From Vicia villosa (taxonomy: Eukaryota; Streptophyta; Magnoliopsida; Fabales; Fabaceae): 64,000 bases of DNA. Below the pieces are notes generated by a model, which worked only from the letters and a program-made list of their open reading frames with translations, had not been told where the DNA came from and ran no database searches. This document shows, one piece after another, positions 31,804 to 43,800 of the stretch; positions within the stretch are counted from its first letter, which is position 1; each line of letters begins with the position of its first letter. Made by a program: the position numbers and the translations under genes. The stretch spans positions 65,670,336 to 65,734,335 of the forward strand of contig NC_081183.1 of the NCBI RefSeq assembly GCF_029867415.1, written 5' to 3'.

Positions 31804-34800
31804 ATGGATCAATTTGAACAGAGTCAAGCTGCCCTCCGTAGGGATATGGATGTTATGGGGGAAAGAATGACCCAACTTATGGAGACTCTTCATGTCGTTG
31901 TCCAAGGGCAAGAAGAGCTCAGAAAGAGCGTTGCTGGGCTGATCAAAGACACTCCCACCAATTCTGCTGATGGAGGGGTGAAAACTAAGGAGATTCCTGC
32001 TGAGGGGATACCTAAAGTAGTGGACGACCACCATGAGGTTATTGACCTTGAACATGATCTTACTGCTGAGTTGACTGAGACTGCTAAGATGTACCAAGCT
32101 CTTGAAGAACGTCTTAAAGCTGTTGAAGTTGCTAAAACTTCGAGTTTCGACACCGCTGCTATGTGCTTGGTACCTGGGATTGTTATTCCCCCGAAGTTCA
32201 AGGTGCCAGATTTTGATAAGTACAAGGGAGTCACCTGTCCAGAGACTCACATTCGTTCCTACTGCCGTAAGATGGCCGCTTACGCTGAGAACGAACCTCT
32301 GCTTATGCATTTCTTCCAGGATAGTCTCACTGGAGCCCCGTTAGAGTGGTATATGAAGCTCGAGAGGTCTAATGTTAGTACTTGGGGAGAACTTGTTGAT
32401 GCCTTCTTGAAACAGTACCACTACAATACTGCTATGGCCCCCAGCCGTGCACAGCTGCAAAATATGTCACAGAAATCTGAAGAGTCCTTTAAAGAATACG
32501 CCCAGAGGTGGCGTGAACTTGCTGCTCGTGTCCAACCTCCTCTCCTGGACCGTGAGTTGATTGATCTGTTTATGGGAACTCTGAAGGGGCCGTATCTTCA
32601 GCACATGGTTAGTAATACTTCTCCTTCTTTTTCGGATGTGGTCATCATTGGTGAGAGGGTTGAGAACTGTTTCAAAGCTGGTACCATTCAAGGTGTTACT
32701 AATCCTAGCAACTCAAGTGGTAATGGTAAGAAGCCGTATTCTGGGTTTGTGAAGAAGAAGGAAGGTGAGACTAGCACTGCTTCTGTTGACCAAAGCCGAG
32801 CTCCTGCATATTCTGCTGTTCCACCTCCTTATTATCCGATGCCTTATGCTGTTCCTGGTCCATATGTCCCCCAGGCATATGCTGCCGCTCTCCCACAACC
32901 ATGGATGGCACCCCAACAGCCTTTCGTACCACAACAACAGGCTGCTGCTCCTCAGAATCGTCAACAGAACCCTAGACCTCAAGGTCAAAGGGGCCCACAA
33001 AGAACAAGATTCCAAGATAGGCGTATTGATCCGGTTCCGATGTCATATGCCCAACTCCTCCCTCAGTTGCTTGCTGGCCAACTGGTACAACTCCGTGAAC
33101 TTGGGCCTCCGCCTAGTCCTCTCCCTCCTGGTTATGATGTTAATGCTCGATGTGAATTTCATTCAGGGGCTCCAGGCCATACTATTGAAAAGTGTAGAGC
33201 ATTCAAATTGAAGGTTCAGGATCTCCTTGACGACAAGCTTATCTCATTCGCCCCTACTGGTCCCAATGTGCAGAATAATCCTATGCCTCCTCATGCTGGT
33301 GCGACCAATGCTATTGAGTTATGTGATGATCAGATCCTAGTAAATGATGTTAATGAGGTAAGGATGCCGCTAGCAGTTGTCAGAGAATATCTTATGCAAC
33401 AAAAGGTTTTGAGTGAGCTACATGACTACTGTTTGCAATGTTCTTCTAACCCTGAGGAATGCACTAGGTTGAAAGAAGAAATCCAGAAACTAATGGACGA
33501 AGGTGTTCTTAGAGTGGAAAGGGTCGTTCCTGTCGGAGATGTGGCTACTCTAGAGATACCTTACTATCCTGCTGAGGTGTCAAAGAATCAGAATACTCCT
33601 TTGGTCATTCGTGCTCCGAGTACTCCCTTGGTCATCCAGGCTCCGAGAACTCCGTTGGTTATTCAGGTTCCAAATGTTCCTTCGACTCCTTCAACCTCGT
33701 CTATTGTTCCCTCTCCTGTGAATGATTCTAAGGCTGTTCCTTGGAGTTATAATGCCGTGTATATTCGAGGGAAGAAGTTCGACTGTCCTCCAGTGGGTAC
33801 TTCGAGTATCACAAATATTACTGGCACTAGTGGTATTACCCGTAGTGGGCGGATCTTTGCTGCCCCTCCTCCACCTCCTAAAGAGACCAATAAAGAGGCT
33901 AGTGCACAAGCAAAAGGAAAGCAAGTTGCTGTTGACCCTCCTGCAACACGTAATGCACAAGATGCCGAGCAACTCTTGAAGATCATTAAGAAGAGTGATT
34001 ACAAAGTGATTGACCAACTTGATCAGACCCAAGCCAAGATCTCCATCTTGTCTCTCTTGGTGCATTCTGAAGCTCATCGTGATGCTCTGATGAAAGTTCT
34101 GGCTTCCGCCCACGTAACTCAAGACATTACCGTGCCTCAGTTTGAAGGGGTTGTGACCAACATTGCTGCTGGTAATTGTTTGGGTTTCTCCGATGATGAA
34201 CTTCCACCTGAGGGTAGGGCACACAACAAAGCGTTGCATATCTCAGTCAAGTGTCTGGATGCTGTGTTGTCTCGAGTCCTGATTGATACAGGTTCTTCTC
34301 TTAATGTGATGCCCAAGACTACTTTGTTTAAGCTGAGTATGGATGGGGTTATGATGAGACCGTGCACTATGAGTGTCAGAGCGTTTGATGGTTCTAGAAG
34401 GTCCGTAGAAGGGGAAATTGATCTGCCTGTCTTGATTGGCCCTCACATGTTCTATATTGCCTTCTATGTTATGGATATACGTCCGTCATACACTTGCCTC
34501 TTGGGTCGTCCTTGGATCCATGCTGCTGGGGCTGTGACATCTACCCTCCATCAGTGTTTGAAATTTGTTGTGAATGACAAGATTGTTGTGATCACTGGTG
34601 AAGAAGATTTGATAGTCAATAATCTGGCGTCATACCGTTATGTTGAAGTGGAAGGAGAGATACAAGGGACGCCTTTTCAGGCCCTAGAGATTGTGTCGGT
34701 TGATAAACTCCCCGTGGTTGAGAATAAGAAGGAATTCAGAGCACCCCTCTCGTCTCTGAATGATGCTAAGGCCTTCTTAGAAGCCGGCACTCCCCATAGT

Positions 34801-35081
34801 GCCTGGGGCAAGCTGATTGATGTTCATGAGAAGCGAGACAAGTATGGCCTTGGGTATCAACCATCTTCTTCTACTCAGCTCAGCATAACTCCTGGAAAGA
34901 AGGTGATTCCCCCCATTTCTCAAGTGTTCGTCAGTGCAAGCACCAGTTCTGGAAGTCAGGTTCTCGCCGTGGATGATGATGATGAAGAAGATCTCTCCAG
35001 ACTCATTTGCCATGCTGCGCCTGGACAGGAGCTCAACAATTGGACTATCTTGGACGTCCCCAGAGTCACTTTTATGGAGAT
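31804..35081 (+). CDS. Ogre gag-protease
   Basis: Structural Gag plus aspartic protease in one frame; the unspliced frame runs to a TAA at 35083-35085 (1093 aa). The start is the Met at 31804 (MDQFEQSQAAL), followed by a coiled-coil N-terminus. The retrotransposon gag core spans residues about 140-300 (PLEWYMKLE, SFKEYAQRWRELAARV). A P/Q-rich linker is followed by an unusual zinc motif C-x2-H-x4-GH-x4-C at about residue 450. The protease active site DTGS lies at about residue 828 (VLIDTGSSLNV), with the downstream LLGRPWIH flap/Gly motif. The end (FMEM) coincides with a GT donor at 35082 that would splice in frame to the RT exon. No frameshift or internal stop. Confidence 0.95.
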
Positions 35082-35330
35082 GTAATTTTCTTGTTTCGAT
35101 AAGTCATATGCTTCGCCCTAAGCATTTTGACCGCTTGTATAAAGAAGGCCCCCCATGTTGTTTCAATTTGTTTAATATTGAATAAAAATCATATCTTCGC
35201 ATGCAATTACTGTTCCATTTCTTTCATTTTTGTTTTTTACTTTAAAAACTTTTTCAAAAATGGCAAAGCTTTTCTTTTCCCTTTTCTTTTTATGTGTTGC
35301 ATTCTAAGGCATAAATCACCCATCGTGCAG
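35082..35330 (+). other. Predicted Ogre intron between protease and RT (249 bp)
   Basis: Donor gat|GTAATT at 35082 and acceptor cgtgCAG|A at 35328-35330. The gag-pro stop codon lies within the proposed intron, and the split codon is completed by the first base of the next exon, so protease and RT fuse in frame. The region is T-rich, as plant introns are (ttcatttttgttttttac). Ogre elements are known for a spliced intron at this place; the exact sites are my prediction. Confidence 0.75.
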
Positions 35331-38300
35331 ATCCGGCTCGAATTCCATCAAAAATGATAATGTTACAGTTCCACGTCTTAATACCCTTGAGAATCCAATT
35401 GACCAAGCTGATGAGGATAGTGGGGAAGATTGTGAAGTCCCTGAGGAATTGGCAAGACTCTTGAGACAAGAGGAGAAATCTATTCAGCCACATCAGGAAG
35501 CCATAGAAATCATCAACCTCGGTTCAGAAGAAGCAAAGAGAGAAGTCAAGATAGGGGCCGCTTTGCAAGATGATATAAAGAGAAGGTTGATTGAGCTGCT
35601 CCGAGAGTATGTTGACATCTTCTCCTGGTCATACGAAGACATGCCTGGTTTAGACACAGATATAGTTATGCACAGGTTACCGCTCAAACCAGAATGTCCG
35701 CCTGTAAAGCAGAAACCACGAAGAACTCGACCCGATATGGCTTTGAAAATCAAGGAAGAAGTTGAAAAACAGTTGAAGGCAGGCTTCTTATCAGTATGTG
35801 AATATCCTCCTTGGATTGCAAACATAGTACCCGTTCCTAAGAAGGATGGGAAGGTACGCATGTGTGTTGACTACCGAGATTTGAATAGGGCAAGTCCGAA
35901 GGATGATTTCCCTCTGCCTCATATTGATGTGCTAGTCGACAACACTGCTCAGTATTCGGTGTTTTCCTTCATGGATGGTTTTTCTGGCTATAATCAAATA
36001 AAGATGGCTCCTGAAGACATGACCAAGACCACTTTTACCACTCCGTGGGGTACATATTGTTATAAGGTGATGCCTTTTGGTCTTAAGAATGCTGGTGCTA
36101 CATATCAACGAGCAATGGTGACTCTTTTCCATGACATGATCCATAAAGAGATTGAGGTGTACGTCGATGATATGATTGCAAAATCCCAAACTGAGGAGGA
36201 ACACTTGGTATATCTTGAGAAACTGTTTGCCCGTTTGCGTAAATTCAAGTTGAGGCTTAATCCAAACAAGTGCACTTTTGGAGTACGATCTGGAAAATTA
36301 CTTGGATTCATTGTGAGCCAACGAGGGATTGAGGTCGACCCTGATAAAGTAAGAGCAATACAGAACATGCCAGCACCGAAGAATGAAAAAGAAGTTCGAG
36401 GGTTCCTTGGGAGATTGAATTACATAGCCAGGTTCATTTCTCATCTCACTGACACTTGTGAACCCATATTCAAACTGCTGCGCAAAAATCAAGATATCCG
36501 TTGGGATGATCATTGTCAGGAAGCCTTCGAAAAGATCAAGCAGTATCTCCAAGAGCCACCAATTCTCATGCCTCCGGTTCCTGGGAGGCCGCTTCTTATG
36601 TACTTAACTGTGCTTGAAGGATCTATGGGGTGTGTGTTGGGCCAACATGACGAGTCTGGTCGAAAAGAGTGCGCCATTTATTACCTGAGCAAAAAGTTTA
36701 CCGATTGTGAATCCCGCTACTCACTACTCGAGAAAACTTGTTGTGCTTTGGTATGGGCTGCTCGCCGACTGAGGCAGTATATGTTGACTCATACCACTCT
36801 ATTGATCTCCAAAATGGACCCGATAAAGTACATCTTTGAAAAACCGGCTCTTACAGGAAGGCTAGCCCGATGGCAAATGCTTTTATCAGAATACGACATC
36901 CAGTATGTCACACAGAAGGCTATCAAAGGAAGTGTCCTTGCAGATCATCTTGCTCATCAGCCATTAGAAGAGTATCAGTCAATGAAGTTTGACTTTCCTG
37001 ATGAAGATATCATGAAACTAGATGATAATGAAGGACCCGAACCAGGAGAGCGATGGACTCTCACGTTCGATGGTGCATCAAATGCTATGGGCCATGGTAT
37101 TGGGGCAGTTTTGACTTCTCCTCGTCAAACTCACATCCCTTTCACAGCTAGAATATGCTTTGATTGCACGAACAATGTCGCAGAATACGAAGCTTGCATA
37201 ATGGGCCTCGAAGCGGCCATTGATATGAGGATTAAGATCCTTGAGGTGTATGGGGACTCTGCCTTGGTTATACACCAAGTGAGAGGTGATTGGGAGACAA
37301 GACACCCCAATTTAGTTCCTTATAAGGACTATATCTTGGAGTTGCTGCCCGCTTTCGAGGAAATCACTTTCAATCACATCCCCCGAGAGGAAAATCAATT
37401 GGCAGATGCTTTGGCTACTTTGGCGGCTATGTTCAGGGTTAGCTCCCCTAAAGAAGTGCCAGACATAACAATCCTCCGTTACAAAGAGCCTGCCCATGCA
37501 TTCCCTGCTCATTGTCTCACTACTGAAGATGTGTATGATGAAAAGCCATGGTATTACGACATCAAGAGGTATGTTGAGAAGCAAGAGTATCCCGAAGATG
37601 CTACGATTGGTGATAAGCGAACGCTTCGAAGGTTAGCATCCAAATTCTTCTTGTCAGGAGACGTCCTGTACAAAAGAAACTATGATTCAGTTTTGCTCAG
37701 ATGCGTGGATAGACACGAAGCAGAATTGATCATGCGGGAAATTCATGAAGGATCTTTTGGAACCCATTCCAGTGGACATTCCATGGCCAAAAAGATCTTG
37801 CGAGCAGGATATTATTGGATGACGATTGAAAGTGATTGTTATGTGTATGTGAAGAAATGTCACAAATGTCAAGTGTATGCTGACAGAATTCATGTTACTC
37901 CAACTCCTCTGAATGTCCTGACGTCGCCTTGGCCCTTTGCTATGTGGGGCATAGACATGATCGGACGGATAGAGCCGCAGGCTTCGAATGGACACAGATT
38001 TATTCTTGTTGCTATCGACTACTTCACCAAATGGGTTGAAGCTGCTTCTTACAAGAACGTAACCAAGCAAGCCGTTACTCGCTTCATCAAGAAAGAAATC
38101 ATATGCCGATATGGGGTTCCAAACAAAATCATCACTGATAATGGGTCCAATCTTAATAACAAGATGATGGCGGAGTTATGTGAAGAGTTCAAGATTGAAC
38201 ATCACAATTCATCGCCCTATCGGCCAAAGATGAATGGCGCAGTCGAAGCTGCTAACAAGAATATAAAGAAGATTGTACAGAAGATGGTTAGAACGTATAA

Positions 38301-38796
38301 AGATTGGCATGAGATGCTGCCATTTGCTTTGCACGGCTATAGAACTTCTGTTCGTACTTCAACTGGGGCAACTCCCTTCTCTCTTGTCTATGGCATGGAG
38401 GCCGTACTACCTGTCGAAGTGGAAATCCCCTCGTTGAGAGTCTTGATGGACGCCAAACTCGATGAAACAGAATGGGTTCAAACGAGGCTTGATCATCTCA
38501 ATCTAATTGAGGAGAAACGCTTATCTGCTATCTGCCATGGCCAGTTGTACCAAAAGAGGATCAAGAAAGCGTATGACAAGAAGATTCGGCCTCGAGAATT
38601 CCACACAGGTGACCTAGTCGTAAGGAAGATCTTGCCAATTCACACCGATCCAAGGGGAAAATGGACTCCCAACTATGAGGGACCGTACATTGTGAAGAAA
38701 GCATTTTCAGGTGGTGCTTTAATCTTGACAAAGATGGATGGGGAAGACGTTCCGCTTCCAGTCAATTCAGACTCAGTCAAAAAATACTACGCATAA
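35331..38796 (+). CDS. Ogre pol: RT, RNase H, archaeal-type RNase H, integrase
   Basis: The frame is open from the predicted acceptor (35331) to the TAA at 38794. RT comes first (YPPWIANIVPVPKKDG, FMDGFSGYNQI, catalytic VYVDDMI near 36160). A Ty3-type RNase H follows (SMGCVLGQ, SLLEKTCCALVWA) whose first catalytic Asp position is not recognisable. A second RNase H of the archaeal-like type follows with FDGAS, NNVAEYEA, GDSALV and NQLADAL carrying the acidic residues (37066-37430). Integrase has the HHCC zinc domain (about 37740-37875) and Asp, Asp, Glu in WGIDMI, ITDNGS and GAVEAAN. The C-terminus has a chromodomain-free GPYIV-type end. Two RNase H domains are the Tat/Ogre signature. No defect was found, and no Met start is needed if it is expressed by splicing. 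Confidence 0.95.
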
Positions 38797-40107
38797 AAGA
38801 CCCGCTAGGTCGACGTACCTAGGCAAAAATAAGGGCATCCCGGCAAACCAAAAGGGTTTGGGCAAAAATTAGGGATAAAACAAAAAAGAAGAATAACCCG
38901 CTAAGTTGAAAACCTGAAAAGGCGACTTAGGCAAAAAGGGGCATCCCGCTGGATTGAAAACCCGAAAGGGCGATCCAGGCAAAAATTAGGGATCAAAAGC
39001 GAGAGACTGCAGTCTGAATATCCTTCACAAAGACCACTATACGCCCTTGACAGAACGGACGAATCAATCCAACCATTACCTTTCTGAAGCAAAGCATTGA
39101 GAGAATCGAGGATATGGGAACTGTAGCAATATCAGTTTTAATGGAAATCCGAGCATTTCTCTTTGCCATTTTGCTCTTTGCGTTTTATTTTCTTTTTCGC
39201 AACTACCTCATTTAGGAGTTGTTTCCTTGTACAGAAGCCTATTCACAGGCATTCCATCAATAAAATGATTTTCGATGCAAAAGCTTTCTTTCTTTCTTTT
39301 TCGCATGCGAGATGTGATTTAATTCATTATTAAACATTGCATTGAAAGCGTGGGGGCAATAATCACAAAATCAAAACGAAACATGATGTTACATAAACAG
39401 AAAAGTGTTCTAAGGGGCACCATTTGCATCCAAACGTTGTTTTCTGTGCAGGTTGCAGGTTCTAGCCATCATCTTGGCTCAAGACGTGTCACAAAAGACA
39501 TCATCATCCCACGTGAAAGTTCCAGAGTATAATTCATCAGTACTGGTAAGCATGGGGCACCTGAAAAGGTCCATATCCCTCTTCCACATGACAGACGAAG
39601 AACGGTCTCTCAAAACTCGTGATTCCCCAAGCAGCTTAGGATGTAAGGAAAGTCGAGCAAAATCATTTCATCCCCAGCAGGGCTATGTTCCAACCCTCAA
39701 CGCAGTTACCAATAATCTTTGGTACTGTAGGGTTTCAATATCAACTCTCGATGATGGTTCAAGATCACAAGCAACGGACCCCAGTGATCCCACTCCTCCG
39801 CCTCACCAAAGCCTTTATTTGGCACCTTGCATATAGTATTCATTGCATTCATGTTGCGTCCTCAAAAGCGTAGCATATCCGTCAAAGCGGATCATTACGC
39901 CATAGAAAAATTCAAACATGCATACAAAGCATAAGCCAGACAATACAAATCGTCCAAGACGATGATACATTCCCACATAAAGGGTTGTCCTTACAAACTT
40001 CGATTGGTATCTGCTGCCACATCACAGACATTCCCGAACCATGGTGCCGATACGAGGTATCCTCAGTTTCTGACGAACGTCTGATACAATGTCTTCTTTT
40101 GTCCCTT
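38797..40107 (+). other. Ogre 3' region, first part
   Basis: Non-coding. At 38797-38995 three imperfect copies of a block run cccgctaggtcgacgtacct...ggcaaaaattaggg, each with short inverted arms around an aacc-rich middle. The rest (39.0-40.1 kb) holds only small, unconvincing ORFs. Confidence 0.6.
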
Positions 40108-40520
40108 GATGTTGAGTCGATGTTGAGTCATAGATCGCCACGCGATCTTATTCCTCCTAAAGTGTGGAAGATCGCACGAGATTTTCCTTCGATGTTGAGT
40201 CATAGATCGCCACGAGATCTTATTCCTCCTAAAGTGTGGAAGATCGCACGAGATCTTCCTTCGATGTTGAGTCATAGATCGCCACGAGATCTTATTCCTC
40301 CTAAAGTGTGGAAGATCGCACGAGATCTTCCTTCGATGTTGAGTCATAGGTCGCCACGAGATCTTATTCCCTTTTCTTCTGTTAATGAGATGATCGCCAC
40401 GAGATCTTCTCGATGTTGGGTCATAGATCGCCACGAGATCTTATTCCCTTTTCTTCTGTTAATGAGTTGATCGCCACGAGATCTTCTCGATGTTGAGTCG
40501 TAGATCGCCACGAGGTCTAT
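40108..40520 (+). repeat. 72/77-bp tandem repeat in the Ogre 3' region
   Basis: tcgatgttgagtcatag recurs at 40117, 40189, 40261, 40333, 40410 and 40487. Spacing is 72 bp three times, then 77 bp twice. Each unit holds gatcgccacgagatctt, and the 72-bp type also agatcgcacgagatcttcc. Since 72 is a multiple of three an ORF runs through it, but it is not a gene. Array-bearing 3' regions occur in Ogre elements and can seed satellites. Confidence 0.92.
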
Positions 40521-40807
40521 TCCTTTCAGTCATTGTCTCATACAACCATTTCCATTGAGGACCTGTATTGACACCGTTGCCATGTTACAAGTTACCACCA
40601 TTCAAATCCATTACTCACTGTAAATTCTCCCACCAGAAAAAACAAAAAGAGATTTCTCTTTCCCCAGCAGATACCAAAATAAAAATAAGAATAACACTCA
40701 CACCATCCCCTCTTTAGGACAAATTTCTGGTACTTTGATATTTAATCTTCTTCTACCTCGAATGTTCGAAAGACCGACGCCAATCTCACCTTCAGGTATA
40801 AGACGAT

Positions 40808-40821
40808 TAAATAGGGGCAGC
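40808..40821 (+). other. Polypurine-tract-like sequence before the 3' LTR
   Basis: aaataggggcagc immediately precedes the LTR start tgtcatac. It is the only G-rich purine run at the boundary, though T and C interrupt it. Confidence 0.55.
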
Positions 40822-43800
40822 TGTCATACCCCAAATTTGTCCTACCCCTAATTTATTTCTAACTGGCTTATACTTTTCATTCCATGTACATCTCATCATT
40901 AGGGCACTGACATGACTCATACATTCATCAATCAATAAGCTTGGCTTCGGATCAAGGGTCTTGTTGATTAACGATTCTCTTTGCCACTTATAACACAAGA
41001 TGTTGGGTTTTCCTCTTCCCAATTAGACGCTATTGAGCCAGGATCTCATTATCTTCAGAAGTTGGGGTTTTGTTGTGTTCACCTGTGGTACAAGCTGTTT
41101 GAGTTCAAGTAAGGTTTGCTTGGGTTTCTCAGTAAAGGACTTTGGCTGAAGTAGCATGAATATTGTGGATTCCATTAAAGACAATCAAGTGGTTTCGTTT
41201 AAATTGACGCATTCATTTGGGGCTTGATAGGTCATTCCAAGTTTATAAGGTTGTGTTCCAACACTCATATGGCATGGCCCCTTCGGTGGAAAAAATTGAA
41301 ATTCAAAATTGAAGCATTGAAGGGAAGACTTAAATTGACTCCCAAGGCTCACGTCATCGCAATCTCATTCAAGAAAAACCATTCACAAACAACATCCTGC
41401 TACTGTACCAAGGTCATTACAAAACTAAAAGCGAAACTACAAAGAAGTGAGTTATTAGAGATTGCAAGAATATTCAAAAGTTATCTTTCATTACAAGAGC
41501 CCAATCCGGCCCAGTGCATTGCAAGTCAATTACAAAAGTAATACAAAAATCTGCAGGGGAACTCATTCACTCTAGTGTCCCATGTCTTGTCTTCATTCAA
41601 CTTCACCCTGACTTCGCCTTTTGCTTTAAAGATCTCCATGATTCCACCTCGAGTTATCCATCCTAAAGCCTTTCCCACGCCATAAATTCCAGCTAAAAAA
41701 ACAGTCCCTGCACCATTCAAACTCAGCCCATGAACCTGCAATAATGCGAGAAAGAGGTCAAGCACGGCCTCATATCAGCAACTTCAGACAATTAGAAAAA
41801 TAACCGGGCCTGAACCATTCAGCATTCATGATGTTTCAAACACTAATATATAGCCATTCATCAAGTTCTATACTATAAAATCAGCAGCACTGCATTATCT
41901 AAACAAATCCAACAGCATGCCAAATCAAACCATTCATAAAAATAGTCATAAACATCACCTAAAACCACTCACACATCCCTGCATATCATCAAATAAGCCA
42001 GCCCTGTTACCATATTCAGTTCAACCAAAAACAGAATCATTCCTAACCAAATTAACACACATCATCAGCAAAACAATATCACCAAAGAAACCTGCATAGA
42101 CACACATCGAATTCAGGTCATAATATGTCAAAAGAGAGACACTCAAGTCTGCCCCGATACAAGTTGATCAAGCATACCAGGCTGACTTGCTGCATTCAAA
42201 TACAAGACCAGTTTGCTAACAGAGATTCACTCATTTCCACAAATAAACCAAACTCATACATACCGAAGCTTGCAAACCTGCATCAAACTAAAGAGCAGAG
42301 TTCAGAAACCGAAAATCCAGAATAGTATTAGATTAGTTCACACAAACCAGTCCAAAAATTCAGTTCGAAAACAGTCTCTGCATTCCATACCATATACCCT
42401 GCAAAAGAGAAACCGAATGAAATCTGTCCACACTACCAACCAGCCATCAATTCACACTGTTCGACTAATATTGCAGCCCTGCATTCGGAAACAAAACCAG
42501 TCCCTGCGTATGTTATCCACGAGTCAGCTGAGCAAATCCCAAACGCCATAACTCCTGCACTTGTCCACATCCATAAGCCAGTTCAAAAAACAATGCTCAA
42601 AGACTTCTAAAACATGCAAGTATCAATTCCCAACTATTTCCTAACTAACTTCCAAACTGTCCAAACAAAATTTCACAACCAACTTCCAGTTCCTAGCATT
42701 CTAACCTATAACCTATCACTAATTCATTTTCTAACCAATTGATTTCAAACCAACCCTTAACCGATTTTTTTAACCACCAAAATAGTAGTAACAGAACTTT
42801 AAGTCCTAACCTTTTCCACAATCACTTACCAACAGCTCCTAAACTAATCCGAAATGATGTTTTGCTTCGCTTCCTATCCACTCTTCAAGCCCTTGCCATA
42901 TTCCAACCTATAACAGCAACAAAAATCATAACAGTCAGTTTGAATTCACTCTCAAAGTCCCACATCCGAGAAATCAAAAAAGCTGCAAACATGTTAGTCC
43001 CACATTCAAAAATCAGAAAAAAGGCATTGCAAGTCCAAGCAAAGTCCCACACTCAAAAATCAGAAAAAGCATTGCAAGTTGTAAACCTGAGTCCCACATC
43101 TAAAAATTCCTAATGATTGCCCAATCATTGTCCTATAAAACCAACTCCACCCACCCATAAGCTGACACCTAAGCACTATCACCATCATTGTCTCGCTTGC
43201 AGACTTTGAAGGATAGATTGTGAAACCTCAGTTCAAACACTCTCAATTCCCTTCCCTTCACTCAGAGCTCACCACCAGGGTTGTTTAGAGCCTGCATCAA
43301 GCTCTGAACCAAACCTGAGCTTAACCTCAATCCGTCAACGCTCAACATTCCTGCCTCACCATCTCGCTCCCCTATTACGTTGTCCCTCAGCCACTCTCAA
43401 TCGCTCAACGCACAACGCTCGTACAGAAATCCAGAAGAAAAAGCATAAAGGAAAAATCGAGACGCACCTGAGCCAAGGGTCATTCTCACGTCTACTTCGC
43501 GATTCAAGCAGCGGCAAAGGACACACTCCGGTCTTCTTCGACACTTCTCACTTCAGGTAAGCCTAAATCCTCTCTGTTCATGGCATAGCATCGTTGTTTG
43601 AATCCCATGGCGCGATGTTTGAATGAATTTAGGGTCAGCTTGTTTGATTTCAATTTAAGTGAGGGTTCGGATGGGGGATTTTGAGTTTCATTTGAATGAA
43701 AGATGTTTGGGCGGAATAATAAGGGATGGAGACGAGAGAGAGGGTGTGAAGGCTGTGGCGTTTCGACGCCGTTTTCGGTGAGGTTAGGGGGACCTCCGCC

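Noticed and set aside
33691..34239. 182-aa minus-strand ORF opposite gag-pro, and similar ones opposite pol
   Set aside because: These are shadows of the strongly coding plus strand.
39985..40470. 161-aa ORF with a 24-residue repeat
   Set aside because: 72 is a multiple of three, so an open frame across the tandem array is expected; no domain or start context.
40108..40520. Regularly spaced repeats that could recall a CRISPR array
   Set aside because: The units are contiguous tandem copies with no unique spacers, in a plant retrotransposon 3' region. The same holds for 54930-55265.
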